Positions 54,366 through 63,849 are shown, numbered from the stretch's first letter. The stretch: DNA of 64,000 bases from Dokdonella fugitiva (GCF_004342425.1 NZ_SLWQ01000002.1:434001-498000), one strand, 5' to 3'. Notes: generated from the sequence alone by a model not told the origin. Numbers and translations are program-made.

Positions 54366-55685
54366 ATGAAACGAACCCTGCCCGGCCTCGCCCTCGCCTT
54401 CGCCCTGCTGACCCCGTTCGCCACGCCCGCGTTCGCGCAGGCGGTCGCGAGCGAACCGATCGACCGCATCGTCGCGGTCGTCGACGAGGACGTCGTGCTG
54501 CAGAGCGAGCTCGACCGCCAGGTCGCCGCGGTTACCGCGCAGTTCGCCAACAATCCGCAGCAGCTGCCGCCGCACGACGTGCTCGAGCGCCAGCTGCTCG
54601 ACCGCCTCATCATGCAGAAGCTGCAGGTCGCGCGCGCCGATTCGACCGGCGTGAAGGTGTCGGACGCGCAGATCGACCAGGCACTCGGCACGATCGCGCA
54701 GCAGAACCGCATGGACGTGAGCCAGCTGCGCGTCGCGATCGAACGCCAGGGCATGAGCTACGACGGCTTCCGCGACAACGTGCGCGAGCAGCTCATCATG
54801 CAGCAGCTGCGCCAGCGCGTCGCGCAGAGCCGCGTGCAGGTCAGCGACGCCGAGGTCGACAGCCTGATCAGGAACGGCAACCTGCACCCGGGCCAGATGC
54901 ACATCGGCTATATCATGATCAACGTGCCCGACGGCGCGACGCCCGAGCAGGTCGACGAAGCGCGCGCCAAGGCCGACGACGTCAAGAAGCAGATCGACGA
55001 GGGCATGGACTTCGCCGCGGCCGCGATCCGTTATTCCAACGCGGAGAACGCGCTGCAGGGCGGCGACCTCGGCTGGCGCAGCGCCAACGAGCTGCCGCCG
55101 GCGATGGTCGACGCCGCCGACAAGATGCAGGAAGGCGAGGTGTCGCGCCCGATCCGCGGCGCGAACGGCTTCCACATCATCAAGCTCATCGGCAAGCGCG
55201 ATACCGCCACGCACATGGTCACCGAGTACGAGGCGAGCCACATCCTCGTCAAGACGAGCGAACTCGTCACCAACGAGCAGGCCGAGAAGAAGATCAACGA
55301 GATCCGCGCTCGCGTCGTCGGCGGCGAGGACTTCGCCAAGGTCGCCAAGGAGACGTCCGACGACGAGCAGACCGCCGGCCTCGGCGGTGACCTCGGCTGG
55401 TTCGTCGGCGAGGCCTACGGCACGAGCATCGCCAATACGGTCAAGGACATGAAGCCGGGTGACATCTCGCAGCCGTTCCAGACCAACGCGGGCTGGCACA
55501 TCCTCAAGCTCGTCGACGTGCGCGAGACCGACAAGGCCGGCGAGATGCAGCGCGACGAGGCGAAGAACATGCTGTTCGGCCGCAAGGCCGAAGACGAGTA
55601 TGCGAGCTTCCTGCGCCAGCTTCGCAGCGAGGCGTTCATCGAGATCCGCCTGCCCGGCGCCGCCGGCGGCACGAACGGCGGCTGA
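54366..55685 (+). CDS. surA: Periplasmic chaperone/peptidyl-prolyl isomerase SurA
   Basis: A 439-residue chaperone for outer-membrane proteins such as LptD. Signal peptide to about 24, SurA_N chaperone domain (IDRIVAVVDEDVVLQSELDRQV), two parvulin PPIase domains (about 175-275 and 290-390), and a short C-terminal helix. The 116-bp gap after lptD has no other gene. pdxA follows 11 bp after its stop. Confidence 0.97.
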   Translation: MKRTLPGLALAFALLTPFATPAFAQAVASEPIDRIVAVVDEDVVLQSELDRQVAAVTAQFANNPQQLPPHDVLERQLLDRLIMQKLQVARADSTGVKVSDAQIDQALGTIAQQNRMDVSQLRVAIERQGMSYDGFRDNVREQLIMQQLRQRVAQSRVQVSDAEVDSLIRNGNLHPGQMHIGYIMINVPDGATPEQVDEARAKADDVKKQIDEGMDFAAAAIRYSNAENALQGGDLGWRSANELPPAMVDAADKMQEGEVSRPIRGANGFHIIKLIGKRDTATHMVTEYEASHILVKTSELVTNEQAEKKINEIRARVVGGEDFAKVAKETSDDEQTAGLGGDLGWFVGEAYGTSIANTVKDMKPGDISQPFQTNAGWHILKLVDVRETDKAGEMQRDEAKNMLFGRKAEDEYASFLRQLRSEAFIEIRLPGAAGGTNGG

Positions 55686-55696
55686 CCGCGCGCGGC

Positions 55697-56692
55697 ATGA
55701 GCCTGCCGCGCCTCGCGCTGACCGCCGGCGAACCGGCCGGCATCGGCCCCGAACTCGTCGCGAGGCTTGCCGCGAGCGACCTCCCGGCCGACCTCGTCGC
55801 GATCGCCGATCCCGCCCTGCTCGCGCAGGCTGCACGCGCAGCCGGCATCGAGCTCTCCCTGCGCAGCTACGACGGCGCCCCGGTCACGGCGCGCGCACGC
55901 GGTGAGCTGCGCGTCGTCGCGACCACGCTGTCCGCAGCCGCCACGCCGGGGCGGCTCGATCCGCGCAATGCGCCGTACGTGCTCGCGACGCTCGCGCGTG
56001 CGGCCGACGGTGCCGGCAGCGGGGAATTCGCCGCGATCGTCACCGCGCCCGTGCACAAGGGCGTGATCAACGACGCCGGCATCCCGTTCACCGGCCACAC
56101 CGAGTTCTTCGCCGCGCGCGCCGGCCGCGACGTCGTCATGATGCTTACCGCGCCCGGCGGCGCGCGCAACGGCGGCGACCTGCGCGTCGCGCTCGCGACG
56201 ACGCACCTGCCGCTCGCGGCCGTGCCTGCGGCGATCACGCGCGCCGGGCTCGTGCAGACGCTGCGCATCCTCTGCGATGACCTCATCGCGCATTTCCGCA
56301 TCGCCGCACCGCGCATTGCCGTGCTCGGCCTCAACCCGCACGCGGGCGAAGGCGGCCATCTCGGCCGCGAGGAAATCGACGTGATCGCGCCCGCGATCGG
56401 CCAGCTGCGCGCGGCCGGTTTCGACGTGCAGGGACCGATCCCCGCCGACACCGCCTTCGTGCCGACCCAGCTGCAACGCTACGACGCGGTGCTCGCGATG
56501 TACCACGACCAGGGCCTGCCCGTGCTCAAGCACGCGGGCTTCGGCCATGCGGTCAACGTCACGCTCGGCCTGCCGTACCTTCGCACCTCGGTCGACCACG
56601 GCACCGCGCTCGACCTCGCCGGCACCGGCCGCGCCGACCCCGGCAGCCTCTTCGCCGCGGCCCGCCTCGCGCTGGCCCTTGCGAGAAGCTGA
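55697..56692 (+). CDS. pdxA: 4-hydroxythreonine-4-phosphate dehydrogenase PdxA
   Basis: A 331-residue enzyme in the DXP-dependent pyridoxal phosphate pathway. Metal and substrate motifs are intact: GEPAGIGPEL, APVHKGVIN, FTGHTEFFA, NPHAGEGGHLG and DHGTALDLAGTG. The start MSLPRLALTAGEPAGIG is the family N-terminus. rsmA normally follows closely; here a 185-bp inverted repeat element separates them. Confidence 0.97.
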   Translation: MSLPRLALTAGEPAGIGPELVARLAASDLPADLVAIADPALLAQAARAAGIELSLRSYDGAPVTARARGELRVVATTLSAAATPGRLDPRNAPYVLATLARAADGAGSGEFAAIVTAPVHKGVINDAGIPFTGHTEFFAARAGRDVVMMLTAPGGARNGGDLRVALATTHLPLAAVPAAITRAGLVQTLRILCDDLIAHFRIAAPRIAVLGLNPHAGEGGHLGREEIDVIAPAIGQLRAAGFDVQGPIPADTAFVPTQLQRYDAVLAMYHDQGLPVLKHAGFGHAVNVTLGLPYLRTSVDHGTALDLAGTGRADPGSLFAAARLALALARS

Positions 56693-56710
56693 AAAGCAGA
56701 AGCGTCCAAG

Positions 56711-56895
56711 GATTGAAACACGAAGGAAGAGCGAAAAAAGCGTTCAAGAGATTGAAACACGGAGCACACGAAGCACACGGAGAGGAGCAAGAGAACCTTC
56801 CTGGCTTTTACTCCGCATGCTCCGTGTGCTCGGCGTCGAAGGCTTTCACTTGATCCGCTTTCCTTCGCGTCCTTCGTGTCCTTCGTGTTTCAGTC
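56711..56895. repeat. Long inverted repeat element between pdxA and rsmA
   Basis: GATTGAAACACGAAGGA (56711-56727) pairs with TCCTTCGTGTTTCAGTC (56879-56895), 16 of 17 bases, and inner segments (GAAACACGGAGCACACG near 56754; TGCTCCGTGTGC near 56818) are also related in inverse. AT content is higher than in surroundings. It resembles dispersed elements of xanthomonads and splits a normally tight operon. Confidence 0.75.
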
Positions 56896-56934
56896 ATGCC
56901 CTGCTCTTTGAACGCGCACATGGGCACGCTCGGC

Positions 56935-56940
56935 TACGAT
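56935..56940 (+). promoter_or_regulatory. -10-like TACGAT positioned for a leaderless rsmA mRNA
   Basis: TACGAT ends 6 bp before the rsmA ATG (56947), placing +1 on the A of the start codon. AGGCGC, the sequence between, is not a convincing SD. It would let rsmA-apaG-apaH be transcribed independently of pdxA. Confidence 0.4.
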
Positions 56941-56946
56941 AGGCGC

Positions 56947-57756
56947 ATGCACGAGACGAACGTTCCGCACCAGCACAAGAAGCGCTTCGGCCAGCACTTC
57001 CTGCACGACGCCGGCGTACTCGCGCGGATCGTGCAGGCGATCGCGCCCAGGCCGGGTGAGCGCGTCGTCGAGATCGGGCCGGGCGACGGTGCGCTCACGC
57101 TGCCGCTGCTGCGCGCACTCGGGCGCCTCACCGTGATCGAGCTCGATCGCGACCTCATCCCGCGCCTGCGCGCCGCCGCCGAGGGCGTCGGCGAGCTCGA
57201 GATCGTCAACGCCGACGTGCTTTCGGTCGACCTCGGCCGGCTCGCCGGCGACGCGTCGCTGCGCGTGGTCGGCAACCTGCCTTACAACATCTCCTCGCCG
57301 ATCCTGTTCCATTGCATCGGGCAGATCGACGCGATCCGCGACATGCACTTCATGCTGCAGAAGGAAGTCGTCGACCGCATGGCCGCGGCGCCGGGGAGCA
57401 AGGTCTACGGGCGGTTGTCGGTGATGCTGCAGCTCGCCTGCCGCGTCGAGCCGCTGATCGAGGTGCCGCCGGGCGCATTCCGCCCGCCGCCGAAAGTCGA
57501 CTCGGCGGTGGTGCGCCTGCGGCCGCGCCCGCCGGCCGAACGGCCGGATGCGGATGCGGCGATGATCGAGCGCGTGGTCAAGGCCGCGTTCGGCCAGCGC
57601 CGCAAGACACTGTCCAATGCGCTGCACGGCCTGCTCGTGCCCGAGCGCATCGCCCTCGCCGGGGTCGACCCGCGCGCGCGCGCCGAACAGCTGGCGCCGG
57701 CCGCCTTCGTCGAACTTGCCCGCGTGGCCAGCCTCCCCGACAATCCCCCTCCATGA
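56947..57756 (+). CDS. rsmA: 16S rRNA (adenine1518/1519-N6,N6)-dimethyltransferase RsmA (KsgA)
   Basis: A 269-residue methyltransferase: KRFGQHFLHD, SAM motif EIGPGDGALT, catalytic NLPYNISSPI, QKEVVDRM and the FGQRRKTLSNAL C-terminal region. Start MHETNVPHQHKKRFGQHF at 56947 is typical; ATGs at 56896 and 56920 would add sequence with no homology. Its stop overlaps apaG (ATGA). Confidence 0.97.
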   Translation: MHETNVPHQHKKRFGQHFLHDAGVLARIVQAIAPRPGERVVEIGPGDGALTLPLLRALGRLTVIELDRDLIPRLRAAAEGVGELEIVNADVLSVDLGRLAGDASLRVVGNLPYNISSPILFHCIGQIDAIRDMHFMLQKEVVDRMAAAPGSKVYGRLSVMLQLACRVEPLIEVPPGAFRPPPKVDSAVVRLRPRPPAERPDADAAMIERVVKAAFGQRRKTLSNALHGLLVPERIALAGVDPRARAEQLAPAAFVELARVASLPDNPPP

Positions 57757-58136
57757 CCGGCAAGAAGCCCTACGACATCACCATTTCCGTCAATACGCGC
57801 TTCCTCGACGACCAGTCGGCGCCCGGGGACAACCGCTACGCCTTCGCCTACACGATCACGATCGTCAACGAGGGCACGGTCGGCGCGCGCCTGCTGTCGC
57901 GCCACTGGATCATCACCGACGGCAACGGCAAGGTGCACGAGGTTCGCGGCGACGGCGTCGTCGGCGAGCAGCCGTGGGTGCGCCCGGGCGACGACTACGA
58001 ATACACCTCCGGCGCCGTGCTCGAAACCTCCCTCGGCACGATGCGCGGCAGCTACCAGATGATCGCCGACGACGGCACGCATTTCGACGCGATGATCCCC
58101 GCGTTCGTGCTGTCGATACCCAGGACGCTGCACTGA
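57753..58136 (+). CDS. apaG: ApaG (Co2+/Mg2+ efflux-associated protein)
   Basis: A 127-residue FN3-fold protein: ITISVNTRFLDDQSAPGDNRYAFAYTITIVNEG, LLSRHWIITDGNGKVHEVRGDGVVGEQPWVRPG, and SLGTMRGSYQMIADDG. The ATG at 57753 overlaps the rsmA stop. Conserved position between rsmA and apaH; biochemical role unclear. Confidence 0.97.
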   Translation: MTGKKPYDITISVNTRFLDDQSAPGDNRYAFAYTITIVNEGTVGARLLSRHWIITDGNGKVHEVRGDGVVGEQPWVRPGDDYEYTSGAVLETSLGTMRGSYQMIADDGTHFDAMIPAFVLSIPRTLH

Positions 58137-58205
58137 CCATGGACGCCGACCTCCGCATGAACCCCGCCCCGCGCGCGCAGCGCCCCGCCGAGCCGGCGCG
58201 CTGAC

Positions 58206-59054
58206 ATGGCAGTCTGGGCCGTCGGCGACATCCAGGGTTGCCACGACGAACTGACTCGCCTGATCGACAAGCTCCAGTTCGATCCCGCACGCGACACGCT
58301 GTGGTTCTGCGGCGACCTCGTCAACCGCGGCGGCCAGTCGCTCGCCGTGCTGCGCACGGTGAAGGCGCTCGGCGAGCGCGCGGTCGTCGCGCTCGGCAAC
58401 CACGACCTGTCGCTGCTCGCGATCGCCGAGCGCAAACGCGAGGATCAGCAGCGCGTCAATCCGGAATTGCGCGAAATCCTGTTCGCACCCGACCGCGACG
58501 AGTTGCTCGCCTGGCTGCGCCGGCAGAACCTCCTGCACGTCGACCGCACGCTCGGGTTCGCGCTCGTGCACGCGGGCCTGTTCCCGCGCTGGACGATCGC
58601 GCAGGCGATGGAGATGGCGCAGGAAATCGAAGACAAGCTGCGCAGCGACGGCTACCGGCGCCTGTTGAAGCAGTTGTTCGGCAACAAGCCGGACCTGTGG
58701 ACACCGAAGCTGCGCGGCGTCGACCGCTGGCGTGCGGGCATCAACGTGTTCACGCGCATGCGCTACTGTGACGTGCGCGGCCGCATCGGCTTCGGCGACA
58801 AGGGCGCGCCGGGCACGCAGCGCCCCGGCCTGTACCCCTGGTACGAGGTGCCGGGCCAGGTGAAGCGCGACGTGCGCGTCGTCTGCGGGCACTGGTCGAC
58901 GCTCGGCCGCTTCGCCGGCCTCGGCGTGCACGCGATCGACACCGGTTGCGTCTGGGGCGGCTGGCTCACCGCGCTGCGCCTAGACACCGAAGAACCCGAG
59001 TACGTCACGATCAAGTCGGATCGCAAGCCCGCGCCGGGCAAGGAAATGGACTGA
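58206..59054 (+). CDS. apaH: Diadenosine tetraphosphatase ApaH (symmetrical)
   Basis: A 282-residue metallophosphatase cleaving Ap4A to two ADP. Calcineurin-like motifs GDIQGCHDEL, GDLVNRGGQSL, GNHD and VHAGL and the late GHWSTLG are intact. Length matches E. coli ApaH. Last gene of the lptD-apaH cluster; a 327-bp repeat spacer follows. Confidence 0.97.
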   Translation: MAVWAVGDIQGCHDELTRLIDKLQFDPARDTLWFCGDLVNRGGQSLAVLRTVKALGERAVVALGNHDLSLLAIAERKREDQQRVNPELREILFAPDRDELLAWLRRQNLLHVDRTLGFALVHAGLFPRWTIAQAMEMAQEIEDKLRSDGYRRLLKQLFGNKPDLWTPKLRGVDRWRAGINVFTRMRYCDVRGRIGFGDKGAPGTQRPGLYPWYEVPGQVKRDVRVVCGHWSTLGRFAGLGVHAIDTGCVWGGWLTALRLDTEEPEYVTIKSDRKPAPGKEMD

Positions 59055-59381
59055 CCTCGGCGCTTGCCGGTTGCGTGCGCTTCGGCCTGGCGGGACCCGC
59101 GACCGCAGCGTCGCAATGCACCGATGCGCGACGGTCGCGCACAGGCTGCGCCTACAGCGTGTCCTGGTGGCTGGGGGTCCACCGCTGCGCTGCGACGCCG
59201 TTGTAGGAGTCCACCCTGTGGGCGACCCGGCGTGCGGCGGAGCTCGAGTCTGGGATCGCACGCATGGGTTGCGCTCCGGTACCGATGCGCCTCGCGGGCG
59301 GCGCCTCGCCTCCTGTCGCTCGTCCCGCGCTTCGCTTTCCCCCAGCAGGTACCATCCGGGAAGTGGATGTGAGGTGAAACG
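59055..59381. other. Gene-free repeat spacer
   Basis: Contains the 20-mer GCGCGACGGTCGCGCACAGG at 59126-59145 (also at 19895-19914) and GTTGTAGGAGTCCACCCTG near 59201, recognisable fragments of common xanthomonad intergenic repeats. No gene-like frame. The ArsR promoter should be near 59340-59380. Confidence 0.65.
59126..59145 (+). repeat. 20-mer shared with the 19.9-kb spacer
   Basis: Exact copy of 19895-19914. In both spacers TCGCAATG stands upstream, though at different distance. Confidence 0.75.
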
Positions 59382-59675
59382 ATGGCGACGGCGAAGAAGA
59401 AGCGATTGAGCGAGCTGCAGTTTTCGCTGGTCGCGCGCGCGCTGGCCGAGCCCCGGCGCTACCAGATGCTGCGGGCGATCGGCGAGCACCCGGAGCCGAT
59501 GCCGTGTTGCGCGCTGCAGGAAACGCACAACGTAAGCGCGGCGACCATCTCCCATCACATCAAGGAGTTGGAGGCCGCGGGGCTGATCCGCATCGTGCGC
59601 GAAGGCAAGTTCGCCCGCCTCAGCGTGCAGCGCGACGTCCTGCGCGCCTACCTCGAACAGCTCGCGGAAATCTGA
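59382..59675 (+). CDS. ArsR family winged-helix repressor
   Basis: A 97-residue regulator: [23 protein letters not shown] helices [27 protein letters not shown], and the wing [16 protein letters not shown]. Two Cys (MPCCALQ) precede the recognition helix, so redox or thiol sensing is possible, but a complete metal site is not evident. It lies 90 bp upstream of an SDR gene, with a perfect palindrome in between. Confidence 0.92.
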   Translation: MATAKKKRLSELQFSLVARALAEPRRYQMLRAIGEHPEPMPCCALQETHNVSAATISHHIKELEAAGLIRIVREGKFARLSVQRDVLRAYLEQLAEI

Positions 59676-59717
59676 GCCCTCCCCTTGAAAGCCGTTCCGG
59701 CGCCCCCTTGTCGGTAC

Positions 59718-59743
59718 GACGATTAGACACTTGTCTAATCGTC
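59718..59743. promoter_or_regulatory. Perfect 26-bp palindrome, probable ArsR operator of the SDR gene
   Basis: Arms GACGATTAGACA (59718-59729) and TGTCTAATCGTC (59732-59743) are exact inverses with CT between. It ends 22 bp before the SDR ATG, where it would cover the promoter. Confidence 0.75.
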
Positions 59744-59765
59744 AAACCAATGAAAAGGATCCGAC

Positions 59766-60515
59766 ATGAGCAAGCTGGCAGGCAAGGTGGCAGTGGTGAC
59801 GGGCGCATCGAAGGGCATCGGCGCGGGGATCGCGAAAGGGCTGGCGGCCGCGGGCGCGTCCGTCGTCGTCAACTACGCGACGAGCAAGGAAGGCGCCGAT
59901 CGCGTGGTCGCGCAGATCGTCGCCGGCGGCGGCAAGGCGATCGCGGTACAGGGCGACGTCGCCAAGTCCGCCGACGTGCAGCGCCTGTTCGCCGAGACGA
60001 AGCGTGCGTTCGGCAAGGTCGACGTGCTGGTCAACAATGCGGGCGTGTACCGCTTCGCCTCGCTCGACGAAGTGACCGAGGAGGAATTCCACCGGCAGTT
60101 CAACACGAACGTGCTCGGCCTGCTGCTGTCGACGCAGGAAGCCTCCAAACACTTCACGGGCGACGGTGGCAGCGTCATCAACATCAGCTCCGTGGCGAGC
60201 CAGCTCGGCATGGCGGGTACGTCGATCTACGCGGCGACCAAGAGTTCGGTCGATGCGATCACGCACGTCCTCTCCAAGGAACTCGGCCCGCGCAACATCC
60301 GCGTCAACGCGATCAATCCGGGCGGCGTCGAAACCGAAGGCACGCATGCGATCGGCGTCATCGGCAGCGACTTCGAGAAAGACATGGTCGCCAAGACACC
60401 ACTGGGCCGCATCGGCCAGCCGGACGACATTGCGTCGATCGCCGTATTCCTCGCCTCGGCGGATTCGGGCTGGATCACCGGTGAGACACTGCGTGCGTCC
60501 GGCGGCATGCGCTGA
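59766..60515 (+). CDS. SDR family oxidoreductase (3-ketoacyl-ACP-reductase-like)
   Basis: A 249-residue classical short-chain dehydrogenase: cofactor motif TGASKGIGAGIA, NNAG, catalytic Ser in INISSVAS and YAATK, then NPGGVETEG. NADP preference is likely from the following NYATSKEG. Substrate unknown. ATG 59766 follows AAAAGG and sits just downstream of the palindromic operator; ArsR repression is inferred. Confidence 0.93.
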   Translation: MSKLAGKVAVVTGASKGIGAGIAKGLAAAGASVVVNYATSKEGADRVVAQIVAGGGKAIAVQGDVAKSADVQRLFAETKRAFGKVDVLVNNAGVYRFASLDEVTEEEFHRQFNTNVLGLLLSTQEASKHFTGDGGSVINISSVASQLGMAGTSIYAATKSSVDAITHVLSKELGPRNIRVNAINPGGVETEGTHAIGVIGSDFEKDMVAKTPLGRIGQPDDIASIAVFLASADSGWITGETLRASGGMR

Positions 60516-60557
60516 CCCACGCTGCAACAGCGCGCGGGCCACGGCTCGTGCGCCGCA

Positions 60558-61046
60558 TCAGCGCCGCGCGTAGTCGACGAAGGTCATCGCGAACGCATGC
60601 CGCGCATCGGCGGCGCGCGTTTCGCGCGAGGTTTCGACCCAGTCGCGCGCATCGAATGCAGGGAAATACGCATCGGCGCCCGCGACCTCGGTGTCGACCC
60701 AGGTCAGGTCCAGGTGCGTCGCGCGCGGCAACGCGAGCGCGTACACCTCGCCGCCGCCGATCACCGCGAGCTCGCCGGCGTCGCGCGCGCGATCGATCGC
60801 CTCGACGAGCGAATGCACGACGCGCTGGCCCGCATACGGCGCGACGTCGCCGCGCGTGAGCACGAGGTTGTCGCGACCCGGCAATGCGCGGCCGATCGCC
60901 AGCGCGGTTTTCCGGCCCATCAGCACCGGCTTGCCGAGCGTGAGTGCCTTGAAGCGGCGCAGGTCGTCGGGCAGGTGCCACGGCATCGTGCCCTCGCGGC
61001 CGATCGCGAGCCGGCGGTCGAGCGCGGCGATCAACGAGATCTTCAT
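60558..61046 (-). CDS. folA: Dihydrofolate reductase
   Basis: A 162-residue enzyme making tetrahydrofolate from dihydrofolate with NADPH. KISLIAALDRRLAIGREGTMPWHLPDDLRRFKALTLGKPVLMGRKT and VIGGGEVYALAL are diagnostic. It serves the thymidylate cycle with thyA, which lies 1 kb away on the same strand; an oppositely oriented secreted-protein gene lies between them. Confidence 0.97.
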   Translation of the reverse strand: MKISLIAALDRRLAIGREGTMPWHLPDDLRRFKALTLGKPVLMGRKTALAIGRALPGRDNLVLTRGDVAPYAGQRVVHSLVEAIDRARDAGELAVIGGGEVYALALPRATHLDLTWVDTEVAGADAYFPAFDARDWVETSRETRAADARHAFAMTFVDYARR

Positions 61047-61155
61047 CCGCGTAGTGTGACGGCCCGGCGCGCGGAAGTCAGCGGGCGATGACTTCCGACA
61101 CTGCATCGCACATGCGGATCGCGTCGAGACTGGCGCCGCCTTCCGGAGGACTTCG

Positions 61156-62136
61156 ATGCCGATCCTGCCGTCACTGCTGCCGATCCTTGCACTCGCCGCT
61201 TCGAGCGCGCACGCCACGTCACATGACCTGCACGCGCGCTTCGAAGCCGACCTCGTGCACCTGGACGCGCCGCTCGCGCACGGCGGCACGCTGCACTTCT
61301 ACACCGACAGCGGCGGCGGCCTGTTCGTGACCGAGGCCGCGGTGGAGCGGCTCGGTCTGCCGACGGTCGAACTGCCCGCAGGCGGCGACGCGCCACCCGG
61401 CGCGCGCGGCGTGCGGTGGCCCGCGTTGCGCGACGCCTCGATTCCGCCTCCGCCCGGCAACGGCGTCCTGCCGGTCATGCCGCCGAACCCGAAAGCGCCC
61501 GCATGGATCGCCTGGGACGGCATGCTCGGGGAGAGCTGGTTCGGCGGGCACGTCTGGACCTGGGACTATCCGGCCAAGCGTCTCGTGCTCGAAGGCAGGG
61601 ACTGGAAACCCGCGCCCGGCGCGACGCGCGTCGCGCTCGGTTTCAAGGCGGGCGCCAACGGCACGCGCGAGACGAACTTCCCGCGTATCGGCGTACGCAT
61701 CGACGGCAAGCCGATCGACCTCCTGCTCGATACCGGCGCGATGACGCGCCTGACGCCCGCGGCGATGACCGCGCTCGCCGACGCGCAGCCGGCGGTGCGC
61801 GCGACGAGCATGATCGCGGACATGCAGTTCAAGGCGTGGCGCACTGCCCACCCGGACTGGCGCGTGATCGAGGATGCGCAGGACGGCACGCATGCGGCGA
61901 TGATCGAGGTGCCGAGCGTGGAAATCGCCGGCCACGCGATCGGCCCGGTCTGGTTCACCTGGCGTCCGGATCGTGCCTTCCACGAATTCATGTCCGGCAT
62001 GATGGACGCGAGAGTCGAAGGCGCTCTCGGCGGCAATGCGCTGCGCCACTTCGCGATGACGATCGACTACCCCGGCAGCGCGGCGTGGTTCCGCTGCACC
62101 GCCGACTGCACGCTCACACCGCGACCGGCGCCTTGA
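61156..62136 (+). CDS. Secreted retropepsin-like aspartic protease
   Basis: A 326-residue exported protein: signal peptide to about 20, a pseudo-aspartyl N-half ([19 protein letters not shown]), and a second half with [18 protein letters not shown], the retropepsin DTGA active-site motif. Only one convincing DTG is present, so it would act as a dimer or is inactive. GGAGGA precedes the ATG. Its last 23 bp overlap the convergent thyA 3' end. Confidence 0.75.
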   Translation: MPILPSLLPILALAASSAHATSHDLHARFEADLVHLDAPLAHGGTLHFYTDSGGGLFVTEAAVERLGLPTVELPAGGDAPPGARGVRWPALRDASIPPPPGNGVLPVMPPNPKAPAWIAWDGMLGESWFGGHVWTWDYPAKRLVLEGRDWKPAPGATRVALGFKAGANGTRETNFPRIGVRIDGKPIDLLLDTGAMTRLTPAAMTALADAQPAVRATSMIADMQFKAWRTAHPDWRVIEDAQDGTHAAMIEVPSVEIAGHAIGPVWFTWRPDRAFHEFMSGMMDARVEGALGGNALRHFAMTIDYPGSAAWFRCTADCTLTPRPAP

Positions 62137-62908
62137 TCGCCGGGTGCGGCGTGTAGTCGACGATCGCGACGTCCTCGTAACGGAAGTCGATGAGCGAACG
62201 CACGTCGGGGTTCAGCACGAGTTTCGGCAGCGGCCGCGGCTCGCGCGCGAGCTGCTCGCGCGCCTGGTCGAAGTGATTGGAATACAGGTGCGCATCGCCG
62301 AGCGTGTGCACGAAGTCGCCCGGCGCCAGGCCGGTCACCTGCGCGACCATGTGCGTGAGCAGCGCGTAGCTCGCGATGTTGAACGGCACGCCGAGGAAGA
62401 TGTCGCCCGAACGCTGGTAGAGCTGGCACGACAGGCGCCCGTCCGCGACGTAGAACTGGAACATCGTGTGGCACGGCTGCAGCGCCATGCGCGGCAGGTC
62501 GGCGACGTTCCACGCGCTGACGACGAGGCGGCGCGAATCGGGATTGCGGCGAATCTCGTCGACGACCCAGGCGATCTGGTCGATCGTGCTTCCGTCCGGC
62601 GCGGACCAGCTGCGCCACTGCTTGCCATAGACCGGTCCGAGCTCGCCGTCCGCATCCGCCCATTCGTCCCAGATCGAGACGCCGTTTTCCTTGAGGTAAC
62701 GCACGTTGGTCTCGCCACGCAGGAACCAGATCAGCTCGTGCACGATCGACTTCAGGTGCAGCTTCTTCGTCGTGACGAGCGGGAATCCGTCGGCGAGGTC
62801 GTAACGCATCTGCCAGCCGAACACGCTGCGCGTGCCGGTGCCGGTGCGGTCGGCTTTCGCGGTGCCGTGTTCGAGCACGTGGCGGAGCAGGTCGAGATAG
62901 GGGCGCAT
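62114..62908 (-). CDS. thyA: Thymidylate synthase
   Basis: A 264-residue enzyme, the same length as E. coli ThyA, methylating dUMP to dTMP. The catalytic Cys lies in [53 protein letters not shown] and HLYSNHFDQ are conserved. ATG 62908 gives the family start MRPYLDLL. The lgt stop lies 32 bp upstream, the usual lgt-thyA order. Confidence 0.98.
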   Translation of the reverse strand: MRPYLDLLRHVLEHGTAKADRTGTGTRSVFGWQMRYDLADGFPLVTTKKLHLKSIVHELIWFLRGETNVRYLKENGVSIWDEWADADGELGPVYGKQWRSWSAPDGSTIDQIAWVVDEIRRNPDSRRLVVSAWNVADLPRMALQPCHTMFQFYVADGRLSCQLYQRSGDIFLGVPFNIASYALLTHMVAQVTGLAPGDFVHTLGDAHLYSNHFDQAREQLAREPRPLPKLVLNPDVRSLIDFRYEDVAIVDYTPHPAIKAPVAV

Positions 62909-62927
62909 TGCGAAAATCGCTCTCTTT

Positions 62928-62957
62928 GGCGGGAGCGGCTTCAGCCGCGATGCTTTT
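62928..62957. repeat. Xanthomonad-type palindromic repeat supplying the lgt stop codon
   Basis: GGCGGGAGCGGCTTCAGCC then GCGATGCTTTT. It lies between thyA and lgt; the lgt TGA (complement 62941-62943) and last four codons are inside it. A diverged copy is inside ubiI. Confidence 0.8.
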
Positions 62958-63849
62958 CCGAGGGACTGCCAGCAGCGTCCGGCAGCGCCACCGAGTACAG
63001 GCTCGCCGTCGGCGCCGATCGCGAGCGCCAAAGGAGGACCAATCCCACGGCGATCAACGGCAGCGACAGTATCTGCCCCATGGTCAACCAGTCGAACGCG
63101 AGGAAGCCGAGCTGCACGTCCGGCTCGCGCACGAACTCGACCGCGAAGCGGAAGCAGCCGTAGAGCAGTGCGAACAGCCCCGAGACCGCATAGCGCGGGC
63201 GCGGCTTGCGCGAGTAGAACCAGAGCACCGTGAACAGCACGACACCCTCGAGGCCGAACTCGTACAGCTGCGAGGGATGGCGCGCCTCGTGCTCGAGCTG
63301 GCCCGCGAGATACATCGCGTGCAGTTCCTCGCGCGTCTTGTCGAGCGCATCGAGCGCGCGCGGGAAGACCATGCCCCAGGCGACGTCGGTGTGGCGTCCC
63401 CAGAGCTCGCCGCCGATGAAGTTGCCGAGGCGCCCGAGACCGAGGCCGATCGGCACGAGCGGCGCGACGAAGTCGATCACGTCGAAATAGTTCAAGGCGC
63501 GCCGGCGCGTCCACAGCCAGCCAGCGACGAGCACGCCGAGCAGGCCGCCATGGAACGACATGCCGCCTTCCCAGACGCGGATCAGGCTGAGCGGATGCGC
63601 GACGAGTTCGGCCGTGTTGTAGAACACCATGTAGCCGATGCGCCCGCCGAGGATCACGCCGAGCATGAGGTAGAAGCAGAGGTCGGAGAACTCGTCGTGC
63701 GTGACCGCGAGCCGTCCCGCGGCGCGGCGGCGCTGGCCGAGCCACCAGGCGATGCCGAAGCCGACGAGGTACATGATGCCGTACCAGTGCACCTGCACCG
63801 GGCCTAGCGAGAAGGCGATGGGGTCGATGTCGACGAAGTAGTGGGTCAC
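62941..63849 (-). CDS. lgt: Prolipoprotein diacylglyceryl transferase Lgt
   Basis: A 302-residue inner-membrane enzyme adding diacylglyceryl to the lipobox Cys of prolipoproteins. Conserved [48 protein letters not shown] and seven spans are present. A GTG at 63849 gives [10 protein letters not shown], typical of the family. The last residues (SEKHRG) come from the repeat at 62928-62957, replacing the native terminus. Confidence 0.96.
   Translation of the reverse strand: MTHYFVDIDPIAFSLGPVQVHWYGIMYLVGFGIAWWLGQRRRAAGRLAVTHDEFSDLCFYLMLGVILGGRIGYMVFYNTAELVAHPLSLIRVWEGGMSFHGGLLGVLVAGWLWTRRRALNYFDVIDFVAPLVPIGLGLGRLGNFIGGELWGRHTDVAWGMVFPRALDALDKTREELHAMYLAGQLEHEARHPSQLYEFGLEGVVLFTVLWFYSRKPRPRYAVSGLFALLYGCFRFAVEFVREPDVQLGFLAFDWLTMGQILSLPLIAVGLVLLWRSRSAPTASLYSVALPDAAGSPSEKHRG

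Noticed and set aside
58139..58204. 21-codon ORF between apaG and apaH
   Set aside because: Pro/Ala/Arg composition, no SD, no homology; likely spacer.
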